Notes: generated by a model from the letters alone, not told the origin. 18,426 nt of DNA from Crocosphaera sp038442745 (GCF_038442745.1 NZ_JARVCN010000491.1:1-18426), one strand, 5' to 3'. Counted from the first letter of the stretch, positions 1-8,192 are shown. A program made the numbers and translations.

Positions 1-233
1 TCATCTATTAGTAAAGGGTTTTATAAGGGGGTTAAAAAGAGCGGATTTGGTATGATGCTATTAAGTTTGCTAAAAAACTTTGGAACAGCTATAACAGTCA
101 AGATAATAAAAATAACGAAGAAGAAATTGATGTTGAAGAAAGTATTAAAAGACATAATCAAAATCCATCAACAACTGTTTATAAATTAGTAGAAAAACTT
201 AATCAAATAATTTTTCATAACTCTCCTAATTAA
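1..233 (+). pseudogene. C-terminal remnant of an unrecognised protein, frameshifted
   Basis: A plus-strand reading frame runs in from the window edge and crosses a run of five A at 34-38. Beyond that run the protein-like sequence continues in a different frame up to a TAA at 231-233. The downstream part reads as a charged, Lys/Asn/Glu-rich tail with few hydrophobic stretches. In that downstream frame a TAA sits at 33-35, so it cannot be read from the left without a frameshift; one missing A would restore a continuous frame. I do not recognise the family. The beginning of the gene lies outside the window, so the broken state is inferred from this short stretch only. Confidence 0.3.
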
Positions 234-255
234 ACCGAATAAAATATAGATATAA

Positions 256-366
256 ATAATAACTGTATCAGGAACAGATGAAGATTATGCTAAACGTTAT
301 CTAGAAAAGCAAGTTCAAAAAACACTCATTAAATTAAAAGAAATTCAAAATAAGGAGTCTGAATGA
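256..366 (+). pseudogene. Start-less ORF fragment upstream of the hicB remnant
   Basis: An open frame of about 36 codons begins just after a stop at 253-255 and ends in TGA at 364-366. It has no ATG, GTG or TTG near its start. The sequence is hydrophilic and helix-like, with many Lys, Glu and Gln. Its stop overlaps the ATG of the following HicB-like fragment in the ATGA arrangement typical of translationally coupled genes. This suggests it is the tail of a former upstream partner, but it does not resemble a HicA toxin and I cannot name it. Confidence 0.25.
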
Positions 367-455
367 TGCAATCACCTTATACTATTGTTATCCTTTGGTC
401 AGATGAATATCAATGTTATTTAATCCATTTACCAGAGTTTCCTAATAAGAATTAA
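363..455 (+). pseudogene. Truncated HicB-like antitoxin N-terminus
   Basis: A 30-residue ORF begins with two consecutive ATG codons and ends at TAA 453-455. It reads as the first strand-turn-strand of the HicB antitoxin fold: a Tyr-Thr-Ile-Val-Ile strand, then Trp-Ser-Asp-Glu, then a second strand ending in Leu-Pro-Glu-Phe. This is the usual opening of cyanobacterial HicB-family proteins, which are normally about 65-80 residues and continue with a short helix beginning around a Gly-x-Thr motif. Everything after Leu-Pro-Glu-Phe-Pro is lost, and the 3' end of the minus-strand kinase gene lies 11 bp away. It overlaps the preceding fragment by 4 bp. It is most likely a dead relic, since no HicA-like gene is visible. 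Family assignment rests on about 25 residues. Confidence 0.5.
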
Positions 456-466
456 ATTCAAAAAAT

Positions 467-2098
467 CTACCAAAATCCTCGTTTTCCGCTAGGCATAACC
501 GTCCGCCAATTTGTTTTGGCTAAAGACAATTGAGCCTCAGTAATGCGCGCAGAACTGAGATCAACACCACAAAGGTTAGCCCCTTGTAAGTTAGCATAAG
601 TGAGGTTAGCTCCGCATAAATTAGCCCCTCTTAAATCAGCACCACTTAAGTTCGCATAACCCAAATAAGCCTCATTTAAATTAGCATTTTTCATAACAGC
701 ATAACTTAAATCTGCTCTACCCAAATCTGCGCGAGATAACTCGGCTCCTTGTAAATTAACACGACTTAATTTGGAATCATACCAGTTAATTCCTGGTAAA
801 CAAGCCTTAGCTAAATTAAGTTCATTTAATTCTAGATGGGCAAAGTCTCGGCGACCTTTCCCATAAGCTTCTAATAAATTTTTTTCTTGCCATTTTTTCT
901 TTCCTTTCTTGGTTTTTGTGTTATTAGAAAAAGAGGTTGTTTTTCCATAACCACGACGATGGCCAGTAGTTTGTTGAGCTATATTGTAAACACTTTCTGC
1001 TCTTGTCTCACCCCCCTTAACATCAGTAGATATAGACTGATTAATACCCGTAGAAAAAGAAGAAAGATGATTTTTTCTAGTTCTCGTCGATGGTGACGTA
1101 CTCATTAACCCTGTAGTCACCGAAGAATTGGGGTTTGATGACCCATCAGCAGTCTTGAACCCAGAAATCATGGTGGTCATACTATCCTGCATTCCCTGTT
1201 CATAAGGAGCCATAGACATAGCGTCTAAGACCTCTTCTGCGGACTTGTAGCGATGTTTTACCGATACCTCCAACATTTTTTTCAGAACTTTGGCAAAAGA
1301 GTTACTAATATCCACATAGGGTTCCCAGGCAATTTCTCCGGTTTCGGGGTCACAACCAATGCTTTTAGGGGTTTTAGCGGTTAATAAGTACACACAAGTC
1401 ACACCCACTGCATAGATATCACTGGCGTAAACAGGACGCATGGCCATTTGTTCCGGGGGAGCAAAACCTGCGGTTCCCACAGCAAAGGCAGTAAAGGCGG
1501 TTTGGGCATTATTGGCTACCATAGAATTGACTTGGTTTTTTACCGCCCCAAAGTCAATTAATACCAGTTTGCGGTCGTTTTGAGAGCGAATGAGGTTAGC
1601 TGGTTTGATGTCTCGGTGAATGACTTTTTGGGAATGGATGTACTCTAAAATTGGTAAGAGTTCTGTCAAAAATTGTTTAACCCCTCCTTCGCTAAAAGGC
1701 CCTTGTTTCTTGACCTCTTGATGGAGGTTGTACCCTTTGACGTATTCTTGAACTAGATAAAATTCTTTGTTTTGCTCAAAATAATCTAATAATCTAGGCA
1801 CTTGGGGGTGATTGCCTACTTTTCCCAAGGTTTCAGCTTCTCTTTCAAACAACTGCTTAGCCATTTTATACACTTGGGGGTCGTCGCTGGCGGGTCGTAG
1901 TTGCTTGACAACGCAAATGGGATTTCCTGGAAGGGAGAGGTCTGCCGCTCCAAAAGTAGCCCCAAAACCTCCTTTCCCCAGAATACCCAGGGGTTGATAG
2001 CGTTTATTTAATCGCAGTTGAGAACCACAAGATTGACAGACTGCCACGTTATTAGGGTTTTTGGGTTGGGCGCAAGATGGGTTTACACAGTAGCTCAT
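467..2098 (-). CDS. spkB: SpkB-like serine/threonine kinase with pentapeptide-repeat tail
   Basis: A Hanks-type Ser/Thr protein kinase of 543 residues. The N-terminus holds a zinc-ribbon-like cysteine set (C4, C9, C21, C24). The kinase domain runs from about residue 33 to 295, with the glycine loop GKGGFG (41-46), the ATP-contacting lysine K65, the catalytic loop HRDIKPAN (161-168) with D163, DFG (182-184) and an APPEQ segment. A Ser/Thr/Lys-rich linker (about 300-415) leads to roughly twenty pentapeptide repeats of the A(D/N)LxG type (about 416-527). This order, Cys motif then kinase then pentapeptides, matches Synechocystis SpkB (Slr1697). SpkB is linked to oxidative-stress tolerance and reported to phosphorylate the glycyl-tRNA synthetase beta subunit. 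All catalytic residues are present, so it should be active. It has no membrane segment. The ATG at 2098 places the cysteine motif at the very N-terminus, as in SpkB. It is apparently monocistronic, with 170 bp to the next upstream gene. The SpkB assignment is by architecture, not alignment. Confidence 0.85.
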   Translation of the reverse strand: MSYCVNPSCAQPKNPNNVAVCQSCGSQLRLNKRYQPLGILGKGGFGATFGAADLSLPGNPICVVKQLRPASDDPQVYKMAKQLFEREAETLGKVGNHPQVPRLLDYFEQNKEFYLVQEYVKGYNLHQEVKKQGPFSEGGVKQFLTELLPILEYIHSQKVIHRDIKPANLIRSQNDRKLVLIDFGAVKNQVNSMVANNAQTAFTAFAVGTAGFAPPEQMAMRPVYASDIYAVGVTCVYLLTAKTPKSIGCDPETGEIAWEPYVDISNSFAKVLKKMLEVSVKHRYKSAEEVLDAMSMAPYEQGMQDSMTTMISGFKTADGSSNPNSSVTTGLMSTSPSTRTRKNHLSSFSTGINQSISTDVKGGETRAESVYNIAQQTTGHRRGYGKTTSFSNNTKTKKGKKKWQEKNLLEAYGKGRRDFAHLELNELNLAKACLPGINWYDSKLSRVNLQGAELSRADLGRADLSYAVMKNANLNEAYLGYANLSGADLRGANLCGANLTYANLQGANLCGVDLSSARITEAQLSLAKTNWRTVMPSGKRGFW

Positions 2099-2268
2099 TC
2101 ACTCTTACCGATGTCACATTATGGACTTTGACCAATCGGATACAAAAGGGGTCAAGATTACCGTCACCCGGTCATCTGGTTCTAATATGCCCGAATTTAC
2201 TCCAAAAGTAACAAGCAGGAGGGAGAGGGGATGAGTATGTCTCAACCCCTGTCTTGGTGTGTTTCACC

Positions 2269-2478
2269 CTAATCAATGGATATGGTTTGTGGACCGCTAC
2301 CGTTATCTTTGGTGGTATCGGTATAGTTATAATCGGTCATACCCTGGTCTTGTAGCCAACTTTTTAAGGGGTCTTCTGACAGTTGCAGCTTGAGTGCGCC
2401 AGAAAGCAAACCTCCGGTAAAGGCAAGGGGTTGTTGGATTAATTCTTTAAAAATGGGTTGCAGTTCGTCGAGAAACAC
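2269..2478 (-). CDS. Small hypothetical protein (69 aa)
   Basis: A short protein of unknown function. It is translated from an ATG preceded by a clean Shine-Dalgarno sequence (AAGGAG at about 2487-2492), which is one of the better ribosome binding sites in this window and the main reason to accept it as real. The first half looks like an amphipathic helix followed by a Gly/Leu-rich stretch at about residues 20-32. The second half is acidic and polar, ending in a Thr/Asp/Asn-rich tail. There is no cysteine, signal peptide or clear membrane segment. It stands alone between the kinase and the MITE-like repeat, on the same strand as both flanking genes. I do not recognise a family. Confidence 0.65.
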   Translation of the reverse strand: MFLDELQPIFKELIQQPLAFTGGLLSGALKLQLSEDPLKSWLQDQGMTDYNYTDTTKDNGSGPQTISID

Positions 2479-2584
2479 AGTAATTCTCCTTGTTTGGTTG
2501 ACACTAATTTTGAAGGTAATCCTCAGTTAACCTCATTTTATAAGACTTTTTAATAAGGAATAATTAGACTGAGAATTATTATTA

Positions 2585-2692
2585 TATAGCTTTTATCGGA
2601 CTCATGAGGTACACCTAACTCCTGCCTCCTGCCCCCTGCCTCCTGCCTCAAAGTGATAACCTCTGTACCTCACAAGTATGAGAAATGCTATA
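2585..2692. mobile_element. MITE-like palindromic element carrying a heptamer array
   Basis: Two 29-bp arms, 2585-2613 and 2664-2692, are inverted copies of each other at 23 of 29 positions; both outer ends read TATAGC and both inner ends read TGAGGTACA. The space between them holds five tandem heptamers and a 15-bp spacer. There is no ORF inside. The size (108 bp), the terminal inverted repeats and the intergenic position (between the 69-aa gene and selO) fit a non-autonomous miniature inverted-repeat element. No clear target-site duplication is seen. A close match to one arm recurs at 13195-13220, which supports a dispersed repeat rather than a chance palindrome. Confidence 0.6.
2614..2648. 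repeat. Heptanucleotide tandem repeat, five units
   Basis: Five consecutive 7-bp units: CCTAACT, CCTGCCT, CCTGCCC, CCTGCCT, CCTGCCT. The first unit begins on the base right after the left inverted-repeat arm ends. The array has the form of the short tandemly repeated repetitive (STRR) heptamers described in cyanobacteria, although this exact unit is not one I can match to a named class. It is strongly strand-asymmetric, with one strand nearly all pyrimidine. Confidence 0.75.
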
Positions 2693-2728
2693 ACTACATT
2701 TCATGTAATTAATGTCATGATTAGGTTT

Positions 2729-4147
2729 TTATTTTGCTTGTATTTCCTTAACTAACTGATTAAAAGGTTGCCAATTATCTTCGTTGGCGATCGCTTCCCA
2801 CACGGATTCTATTTGGGGTCTTAGTAAAGGTATCTGGCTATTAAATTGATTCATAGTTTCCTTTATTTTGTCTATCTGATTGGGAGATACTTTATTCAGA
2901 GTTTTGACATAAATTCTTCGCCAATTTTCCCAATGAGTTTCCGATAAATTGCTATTTTCTAATACTATTGACTCGTCTTTCCACCAACATTCATTGATTT
3001 CTGTCATCAAATTGATGAAAAATTGATGGTAACTGGCTTGGCTTTTTTTCAGAGCATCTACTGTCACATTTACTAATTCTTTTCCATCTTCAATTAAGCC
3101 AAATAATCCTAACTTCTTTAACATTTCTTGGGTATAAGCCGTTTTATAATAGTCATCAAAATTATTCAAAGACGCTTCTAAAGTTTTAGCAGAAACAATG
3201 GTCATTAAGGGTAGGTGTAACATTTCCAAATTGACCCGAACAATTAAAGGCTGATTTCCATAGCAGTATCGGTTTTCGTAGTCAAAATAGGCGGCAGTAA
3301 GACCGGGATCGTAAGTGGGAATAAAAGCGTAGGGACCATAATCGAAACTTTCCCCTGTAATGGACATATTATCTGTGTTTAATACCCCATGACAAAACCC
3401 TGCCGCCATCCATTGTGCTACTAATCTAGCGTGACGCTTCACCAATTCTTGATAAAATACACCGTAACGATCAGGAGAATTTAAGTCGATTTCCTGGTAA
3501 TAAATATCAATGACAAAATCCAATAGTTTCTTGATTAAATCTGGACGTTTGATATGATATAAACGCTCAAATGTTCCAAAACGAATATGAGAATGACTCA
3601 CCCGAATCATAACAGAAGAACGGGTGGGGGAGGGTTCATCTCCTCGCCACAAAGATTCTCCGGTTTCCACTAAACTTAAACAACGGGAGGTATTGACTCC
3701 CATTCTGTGTAAGGTTTCTGCTGCTAAGACTTCCCTCACCCCTCCTTTTAAGGTTAATCTACCGTCACCTCCCCGAGAATAAGGAGTTTGTCCTGACCCT
3801 TTTGTGCCAAAATCGTATAATTCCCCATTGACTCCTCTAACTTGTCCGTAGAGGAACCCTCTACCGTCTCCGAGAAAAGGATTATATTGCCCAAATTGAT
3901 AACCATGATATCGTAGAGCAAGAAAGGGTCTCATCCCTTGAAATTTACCGAAAGCTTCGATGAAGTGTTGATCGTTTATATTTTTAGATGACAACCCTAA
4001 TTGAGGCAATAAATCATCGTTACGAAACCTTAAAATATGTTGAGGAAATTGCGCTGCAGGTACTTTATCGTAGTAGTCGTCTCCTAAATTTTCTAAAGCA
4101 GGTTCATAATTAAGATTGAGAAAAGCATTATCTCCGTTTAAAGTCAT
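2729..4147 (-). CDS. selO: SelO/YdiU family protein adenylyltransferase
   Basis: A 472-residue pseudokinase-fold protein of the SelO (YdiU/UPF0061) family. The family transfers AMP from ATP to Ser, Thr or Tyr of target proteins and is linked to redox and stress responses. Visible family signatures: YHGYQFG (80-86), LGDGRG (92-97), the nucleotide-binding segment with K116 and TPYSRGGDGR (121-130), E139 in the GGVRE helix, SHSHIRFG (184-191), and HGVLNTDNMSI (253-263) with N257, D259 and N260, followed by the metal-binding D269 in FDYGP. Length is normal for the family. There is no C-terminal selenocysteine/cysteine extension, as is usual for many bacterial homologues. The ATG at 4147 lies 30 bp after the stop of the helicase gene on the same strand, with only a weak ribosome binding site, so co-transcription is plausible. 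A HIP1 octamer lies inside the gene. Confidence 0.92.
   Translation of the reverse strand: MTLNGDNAFLNLNYEPALENLGDDYYDKVPAAQFPQHILRFRNDDLLPQLGLSSKNINDQHFIEAFGKFQGMRPFLALRYHGYQFGQYNPFLGDGRGFLYGQVRGVNGELYDFGTKGSGQTPYSRGGDGRLTLKGGVREVLAAETLHRMGVNTSRCLSLVETGESLWRGDEPSPTRSSVMIRVSHSHIRFGTFERLYHIKRPDLIKKLLDFVIDIYYQEIDLNSPDRYGVFYQELVKRHARLVAQWMAAGFCHGVLNTDNMSITGESFDYGPYAFIPTYDPGLTAAYFDYENRYCYGNQPLIVRVNLEMLHLPLMTIVSAKTLEASLNNFDDYYKTAYTQEMLKKLGLFGLIEDGKELVNVTVDALKKSQASYHQFFINLMTEINECWWKDESIVLENSNLSETHWENWRRIYVKTLNKVSPNQIDKIKETMNQFNSQIPLLRPQIESVWEAIANEDNWQPFNQLVKEIQAK
2787..2794. repeat. HIP1 octamer GCGATCGC
   Basis: An exact copy of the highly iterated palindrome typical of many cyanobacterial genomes, inside selO. 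Only two exact copies were noticed in about 18 kb, which is sparse compared with HIP1-rich genomes. Confidence 0.8.
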
Positions 4148-4177
4148 AGGGTTGTTTCAATTATCAGTTATTGGTTA

Positions 4178-6637
4178 TTAGGGATTAGTCATTCCTTGGG
4201 TATTATTGAGAATAACATCAGTTAAATCTGCATTTCTTAAATCTGCATTTGTTAAGTTTGTATTGGTTAAATTGGCACCGATTAATTTAGCTTTAACTAA
4301 ACTAGCTCCTGTTAAGTTAGCATTTTCTAAATTTGCTGCAATTAGTCTAGCACGATTTAGGTTACTATATTGTAAATTAGTTCCTGATAAATTAGCACCG
4401 ATAAGATTAATCTTTTCTAAGTTGAGGTTTTGTAAGTCCATGTCAGAAAGTTCAGCTTGTTGAAAATTTCTTTCTCCTAAGCGATAGCGTTGTAATAATT
4501 CTGCTGCTTCTGTGAAGATTATTTCTCTTTGTTCTGCGCTTGTATAATTGATGGTGAATTTGTCTTTTTGTTTGAGGACATTTTCTAACTCTTGAAATAG
4601 GGAATAATTCCCAATTCCACTTATAGTTAACCATCCTTGCGATCGAGTCATTGCTACAAATAATTGATGGCGTAATAATAGGTTATTTTCTGCTTTAGCA
4701 ATCTGATCTATTCCTACAAGATAAACCATGTTTGCTTCTTGTCCTTTGGCGCGATGAATGTGAGAAATAGTTACTGCACCTTCGTACCAAAATTGATTAG
4801 GATTATAATTATTTTCTTGGGTTAAATCATTACATTTGTTACTCCCTGGAATATAAATGTCGATTCCTTGTCTAATGAGAAAATTAGCGATAGTTTGTTG
4901 CAATTGAAAAGACTCAAAATAATTGCCTAAAACTAATACTAAAATATCTTTGGTTGGTCGTAATCCATCGTTACGTAAGTTGTGATAAATTTGTTGATAT
5001 AAAGCACTAATTTCTTGTTGTCTTGATAAATACTTGTTGAATTTTATTAGTGAATCTGGATAGGTTCCATATAACGGATTAGGTGAATTTTTCAAAGATC
5101 TTGTAATGCTTATTTCTTCTCCTTCAAACAAATTTCCCTCAATTTCATAACCCAAACTTTGCCAATCTTTTTTGTCAGTGATTCCTGTTAACATCCCTTG
5201 AGGCCGTAACCATCCCATTCCCATAGCGTGAGCAGCGATAATAATAGAGTGGGGAGTACGATAACAACAAGACATGATTTCTGTTTTATTAATTCCATTT
5301 TCGTATTTTCCTGTGACAATATTACCTAATTCTTCTCCAAAAATTTCGCTGGCATGAGGAACTTCTAAATTATCTAAACTTTGTAATTCGTCATAAGTCC
5401 AAATCAATCTTTTTTCTTTGATGTTAATAGCATCAATTGGATATAATGCTTGATAAGCCAACCAATAAAAAGGCTGCTTTCCTTGATGAAGCCAATTTTC
5501 AACCATAAAGTCTTGTCCTTCATCGATTAAAATAGCATCAAAAATTGGAGGAATTACAGTTTGATTTAATAGGTTAACACACACTTCTCCTAATGCTTCT
5601 GATGGTTCTTGAAAGCTGGTTTGATTAACTCCTAAAGGAACTACTCCGGTTCGTTGACATAGGAAACGATAAAATCCTAATTGTTCCCGAGAACCCCAAC
5701 CATGAAAGACTTGTAATTGTTGATTATTTATGTTGTAGGTTTGTTGTTGGTGACTAAAATATCTAACCCATTTATCAATTTGTTGTATAATTTCTCCATA
5801 AAGACTACGAGAAAAGAAAATAAAAGCAATTTTCCAGTGAGGATACTTTAAGTGCATAATGGCTGCTTTTTGACACAGTAACACCGTTTTGCCGGAACCA
5901 GCAATTCCTCGTATTCTTTGAAATCCTTTGGGAATTTGCTTGGCAATTTTTTCCTGTTGTAGATCAAAGTCATATAAATGATTTTTTAGGTTTTGTAAAA
6001 TTTTACCCTTACTATTATTTTGACCTAAGACTTGATGAAAATTTTTATGCAGAACAGGTTTTCCTGATAGTATATTTAGCATTAATTTCCATTGATAATT
6101 ACTAACTTTTTTGCCACAGGTAATTAACGATGCTTGCTTAATTACTTTCTCAATATTTTCCACAGAAAGTAGGTAATCTTGAAATAGTATAGGTGGGTTA
6201 CTAACCAGTTTATTAAATCCTCTCAGTTTCCACTGTTTTGAGGTAATAAAAGGTAAAGCAATTAACACTCTAGTAGTAATTTGATTAGATAAATTCGGTT
6301 CTTGTTTAAAATGTTCTAATAAAGAAAATAATTGACTTTCTGCTTGTTTATAGGGGTTTCCTGAATCAATGTAAAAGTTTTGATAATTCCAAGAATGTCC
6401 TTGAATACTAACTATTTGATCAATGTATAAAGATTTAACTTCGATAATTATTAATCCTAACTCAAAATCAGCAATTAAAATATCAGCCTCCTTGCGGACT
6501 TTTCCTCCTAATGGAAAAATAGGGTAACGCCAATAGACTAAGCATTTTTTCTGTTCAAATGCTTGTTTAATTTTTTCCCATACTCTCCTTTCTCCTCTTT
6601 GTCCTCTATCATTAAAAGGTTCAGTATTAATAAACAT
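4178..6637 (-). CDS. NERD nuclease-domain / UvrD-like helicase with pentapeptide-repeat tail
   Basis: An 819-residue three-part protein. Residues about 10-120 form a NERD domain: G12-x-x-G15-E16, D52 and E66-V67-K68, an arrangement consistent with a PD-(D/E)xK nuclease core. Residues about 225-690 form a superfamily 1 helicase: Walker A GIAGSGKT (244-251), Walker B/motif II IDEGQD (371-376), a late HRAKGQE segment, and VAMTRS near the C-terminal end of the motor, as in UvrD/Rep-type enzymes. Residues about 723-812 are pentapeptide repeats led in by an LLQRYRLGERNF segment. No signal peptide or membrane segment is seen, so it should be a cytoplasmic DNA-processing enzyme. NERD-helicase fusions are known in bacteria and some nuclease-helicase proteins act against phage; a defence role here is inference. 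The ATG at 6637 is kept because the NERD signature begins only about ten residues later. The next gene on the same strand is selO, 30 bp downstream. Confidence 0.85.
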   Translation of the reverse strand: MFINTEPFNDRGQRGERRVWEKIKQAFEQKKCLVYWRYPIFPLGGKVRKEADILIADFELGLIIIEVKSLYIDQIVSIQGHSWNYQNFYIDSGNPYKQAESQLFSLLEHFKQEPNLSNQITTRVLIALPFITSKQWKLRGFNKLVSNPPILFQDYLLSVENIEKVIKQASLITCGKKVSNYQWKLMLNILSGKPVLHKNFHQVLGQNNSKGKILQNLKNHLYDFDLQQEKIAKQIPKGFQRIRGIAGSGKTVLLCQKAAIMHLKYPHWKIAFIFFSRSLYGEIIQQIDKWVRYFSHQQQTYNINNQQLQVFHGWGSREQLGFYRFLCQRTGVVPLGVNQTSFQEPSEALGEVCVNLLNQTVIPPIFDAILIDEGQDFMVENWLHQGKQPFYWLAYQALYPIDAINIKEKRLIWTYDELQSLDNLEVPHASEIFGEELGNIVTGKYENGINKTEIMSCCYRTPHSIIIAAHAMGMGWLRPQGMLTGITDKKDWQSLGYEIEGNLFEGEEISITRSLKNSPNPLYGTYPDSLIKFNKYLSRQQEISALYQQIYHNLRNDGLRPTKDILVLVLGNYFESFQLQQTIANFLIRQGIDIYIPGSNKCNDLTQENNYNPNQFWYEGAVTISHIHRAKGQEANMVYLVGIDQIAKAENNLLLRHQLFVAMTRSQGWLTISGIGNYSLFQELENVLKQKDKFTINYTSAEQREIIFTEAAELLQRYRLGERNFQQAELSDMDLQNLNLEKINLIGANLSGTNLQYSNLNRARLIAANLENANLTGASLVKAKLIGANLTNTNLTNADLRNADLTDVILNNTQGMTNP

Positions 6638-6656
6638 TTCATTAACTACTTTAAAT

Positions 6657-6685
6657 ATATAATATTAAATCCATAAATAAATCAA
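6657..6685 (-). promoter_or_regulatory. Possible promoter of the NERD-helicase gene
   Basis: On the minus strand a TTGATT box is followed after 17 bp by TTATAT, ending 20 bp before the ATG at 6637. The -35 is fair and the -10 poor, in very AT-rich DNA where such matches arise easily. Confidence 0.25.
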
Positions 6686-6815
6686 GAAGTATAATTTTAA
6701 ATACTGGGTACAACTATTCCCCTCTCGTAATCAATTTATTGTACTATGGTCTAAACATTCACCAAAATAGATATTTTCTTAAATATAAACTATGCTCCAA
6801 TAACCTTTCCAATCA

Positions 6816-8192
6816 TCACTTTTTGCTGTACCAACGTAACAACACCCTAGATAATCTTTGGGGATGATGACTCACTTTAATCATCATGTCATCTTCGTCC
6901 ATAATATTAGCTAAAACGATGCGACATCCCAACTTAGTTATATTATCCTTGTCCAAAAGTACAGGATAGGAATGTTCTTTAGCATAATGTTTCGCCACCA
7001 TTTCAGAAGGAGAAGTTCGTTGTACTAAAACAGCATCAAAAATCCTTTGTCCACAAACACGATCGATCGCTTTAATATGATCAGATACGCTGTAACCATC
7101 GGTTTCCCCAGGTTGTGTCATAATATTACACACATAAATGCGAGGAACTTTTACCTTAGCTAAAGCATCCCTAATTTCTGGGACTAAAAGATTAGGAATA
7201 ACGCTGGTGTAAAGACTTCCTGGACCGAGTATAATATAGTCAGATTCACGAATCGCTTGTAACGCAGCTGGTAAACCAGGTGGATTTTCAGGAAAACAAC
7301 CAATCTGTGTTATCTTACCACCAGCTTCGGTAATATTAGATTCCCCCTCCACAAAACGACCATCATCTAATCTAGCCCACAAACGGACATCACTCAAGGT
7401 TGCTGGTAAAACTTTACCTCGAATAGCAAGAACCTTTGAACTAGTTGCGATTGCTTTTTCAAAATCTCGTCCGGTTATAGCTGTCATAGCTGTCAAGAAC
7501 AAGTTACCAAAACTATGACCGGTGAGTCCTTCCCCTGCTTGAAAACGGTATTGAAACAACTCCGTTAACAACTTTTCTTCATCTGCTAACGCAGCCATAC
7601 AGTTCCGAATATCTCCAGGGGGTAAAACTCCGATTTCCTCTCTAAGTCGCCCCGAAGAACCGCCATCATCAGCTACAGTAACAATAGCTGTAATGTTAGC
7701 ACTGTACTGCTTTAAACCTCGCAATAGGGTCGATAATCCTGTTCCTCCACCAATAGCCACAATTTTTGGGCCACGATGTAGACGACGATGGGTTAAGAGG
7801 CGATCAACTAATTCTTGATCCCCATCCGGGAACGCATCGGTGATAGAACCCACTGTACGACTCTGTCCCCATAATAACAGAAATACTCCTATCAAAACAG
7901 CCACTGGACCAGATATATAGCTAGGAACTTGGGTTGTAACAGCTTCGAGGAGTTGGGAGACAAGTTCTAATAAACGGTTAACTGGGGTTAATTTTACCCA
8001 AATGGCTAGACCTAGCACAGATAGTAACAAACCTGTGGCACTAATGAGCAACCAACGCTTGACAAACAGGCCAGGAGATAACCACTTAAACCAACTATTA
8101 ACCCGTTTCGGGGTTCGTTGACCTAGCATCGACCATTTTCGTTGTTTGGAGGAGAGTTTGCTTATTGCTTTTTTTATGGGGGTGATGGGCAT
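6816..8192 (-). CDS. yvcK: YvcK/CofD-like protein (gluconeogenesis factor) with membrane N-terminus
   Basis: A 458-residue protein. The C-terminal two thirds match the YvcK branch of the CofD-like fold: a glycine-rich start VAIGGGTGLS (145-154), VADDGGSSGRLR (about 173-184), LPPGDIRN, and GHSFGNLFLTA. In Bacillus and relatives YvcK binds UDP-sugars and is needed for growth on gluconeogenic carbon sources and for normal cell shape. The N-terminus is basic (about residues 1-46) and followed by two hydrophobic segments, 47-66 and 93-109, which predict a membrane-anchored hairpin with the catalytic-like domain in the cytoplasm. The Bacillus protein lacks this part and is about 320 residues. The ATG at 8192 is retained because later starts would cut into the first membrane segment. 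It is divergent from the AlkA-like gene across 128 bp. Confidence 0.9.
   Translation of the reverse strand: MPITPIKKAISKLSSKQRKWSMLGQRTPKRVNSWFKWLSPGLFVKRWLLISATGLLLSVLGLAIWVKLTPVNRLLELVSQLLEAVTTQVPSYISGPVAVLIGVFLLLWGQSRTVGSITDAFPDGDQELVDRLLTHRRLHRGPKIVAIGGGTGLSTLLRGLKQYSANITAIVTVADDGGSSGRLREEIGVLPPGDIRNCMAALADEEKLLTELFQYRFQAGEGLTGHSFGNLFLTAMTAITGRDFEKAIATSSKVLAIRGKVLPATLSDVRLWARLDDGRFVEGESNITEAGGKITQIGCFPENPPGLPAALQAIRESDYIILGPGSLYTSVIPNLLVPEIRDALAKVKVPRIYVCNIMTQPGETDGYSVSDHIKAIDRVCGQRIFDAVLVQRTSPSEMVAKHYAKEHSYPVLLDKDNITKLGCRIVLANIMDEDDMMIKVSHHPQRLSRVLLRWYSKK

Noticed and set aside
2614..2648. Tandem array considered as a CRISPR
   Set aside because: The units are 7 bp and contiguous with no spacers, so it is a simple heptamer repeat.
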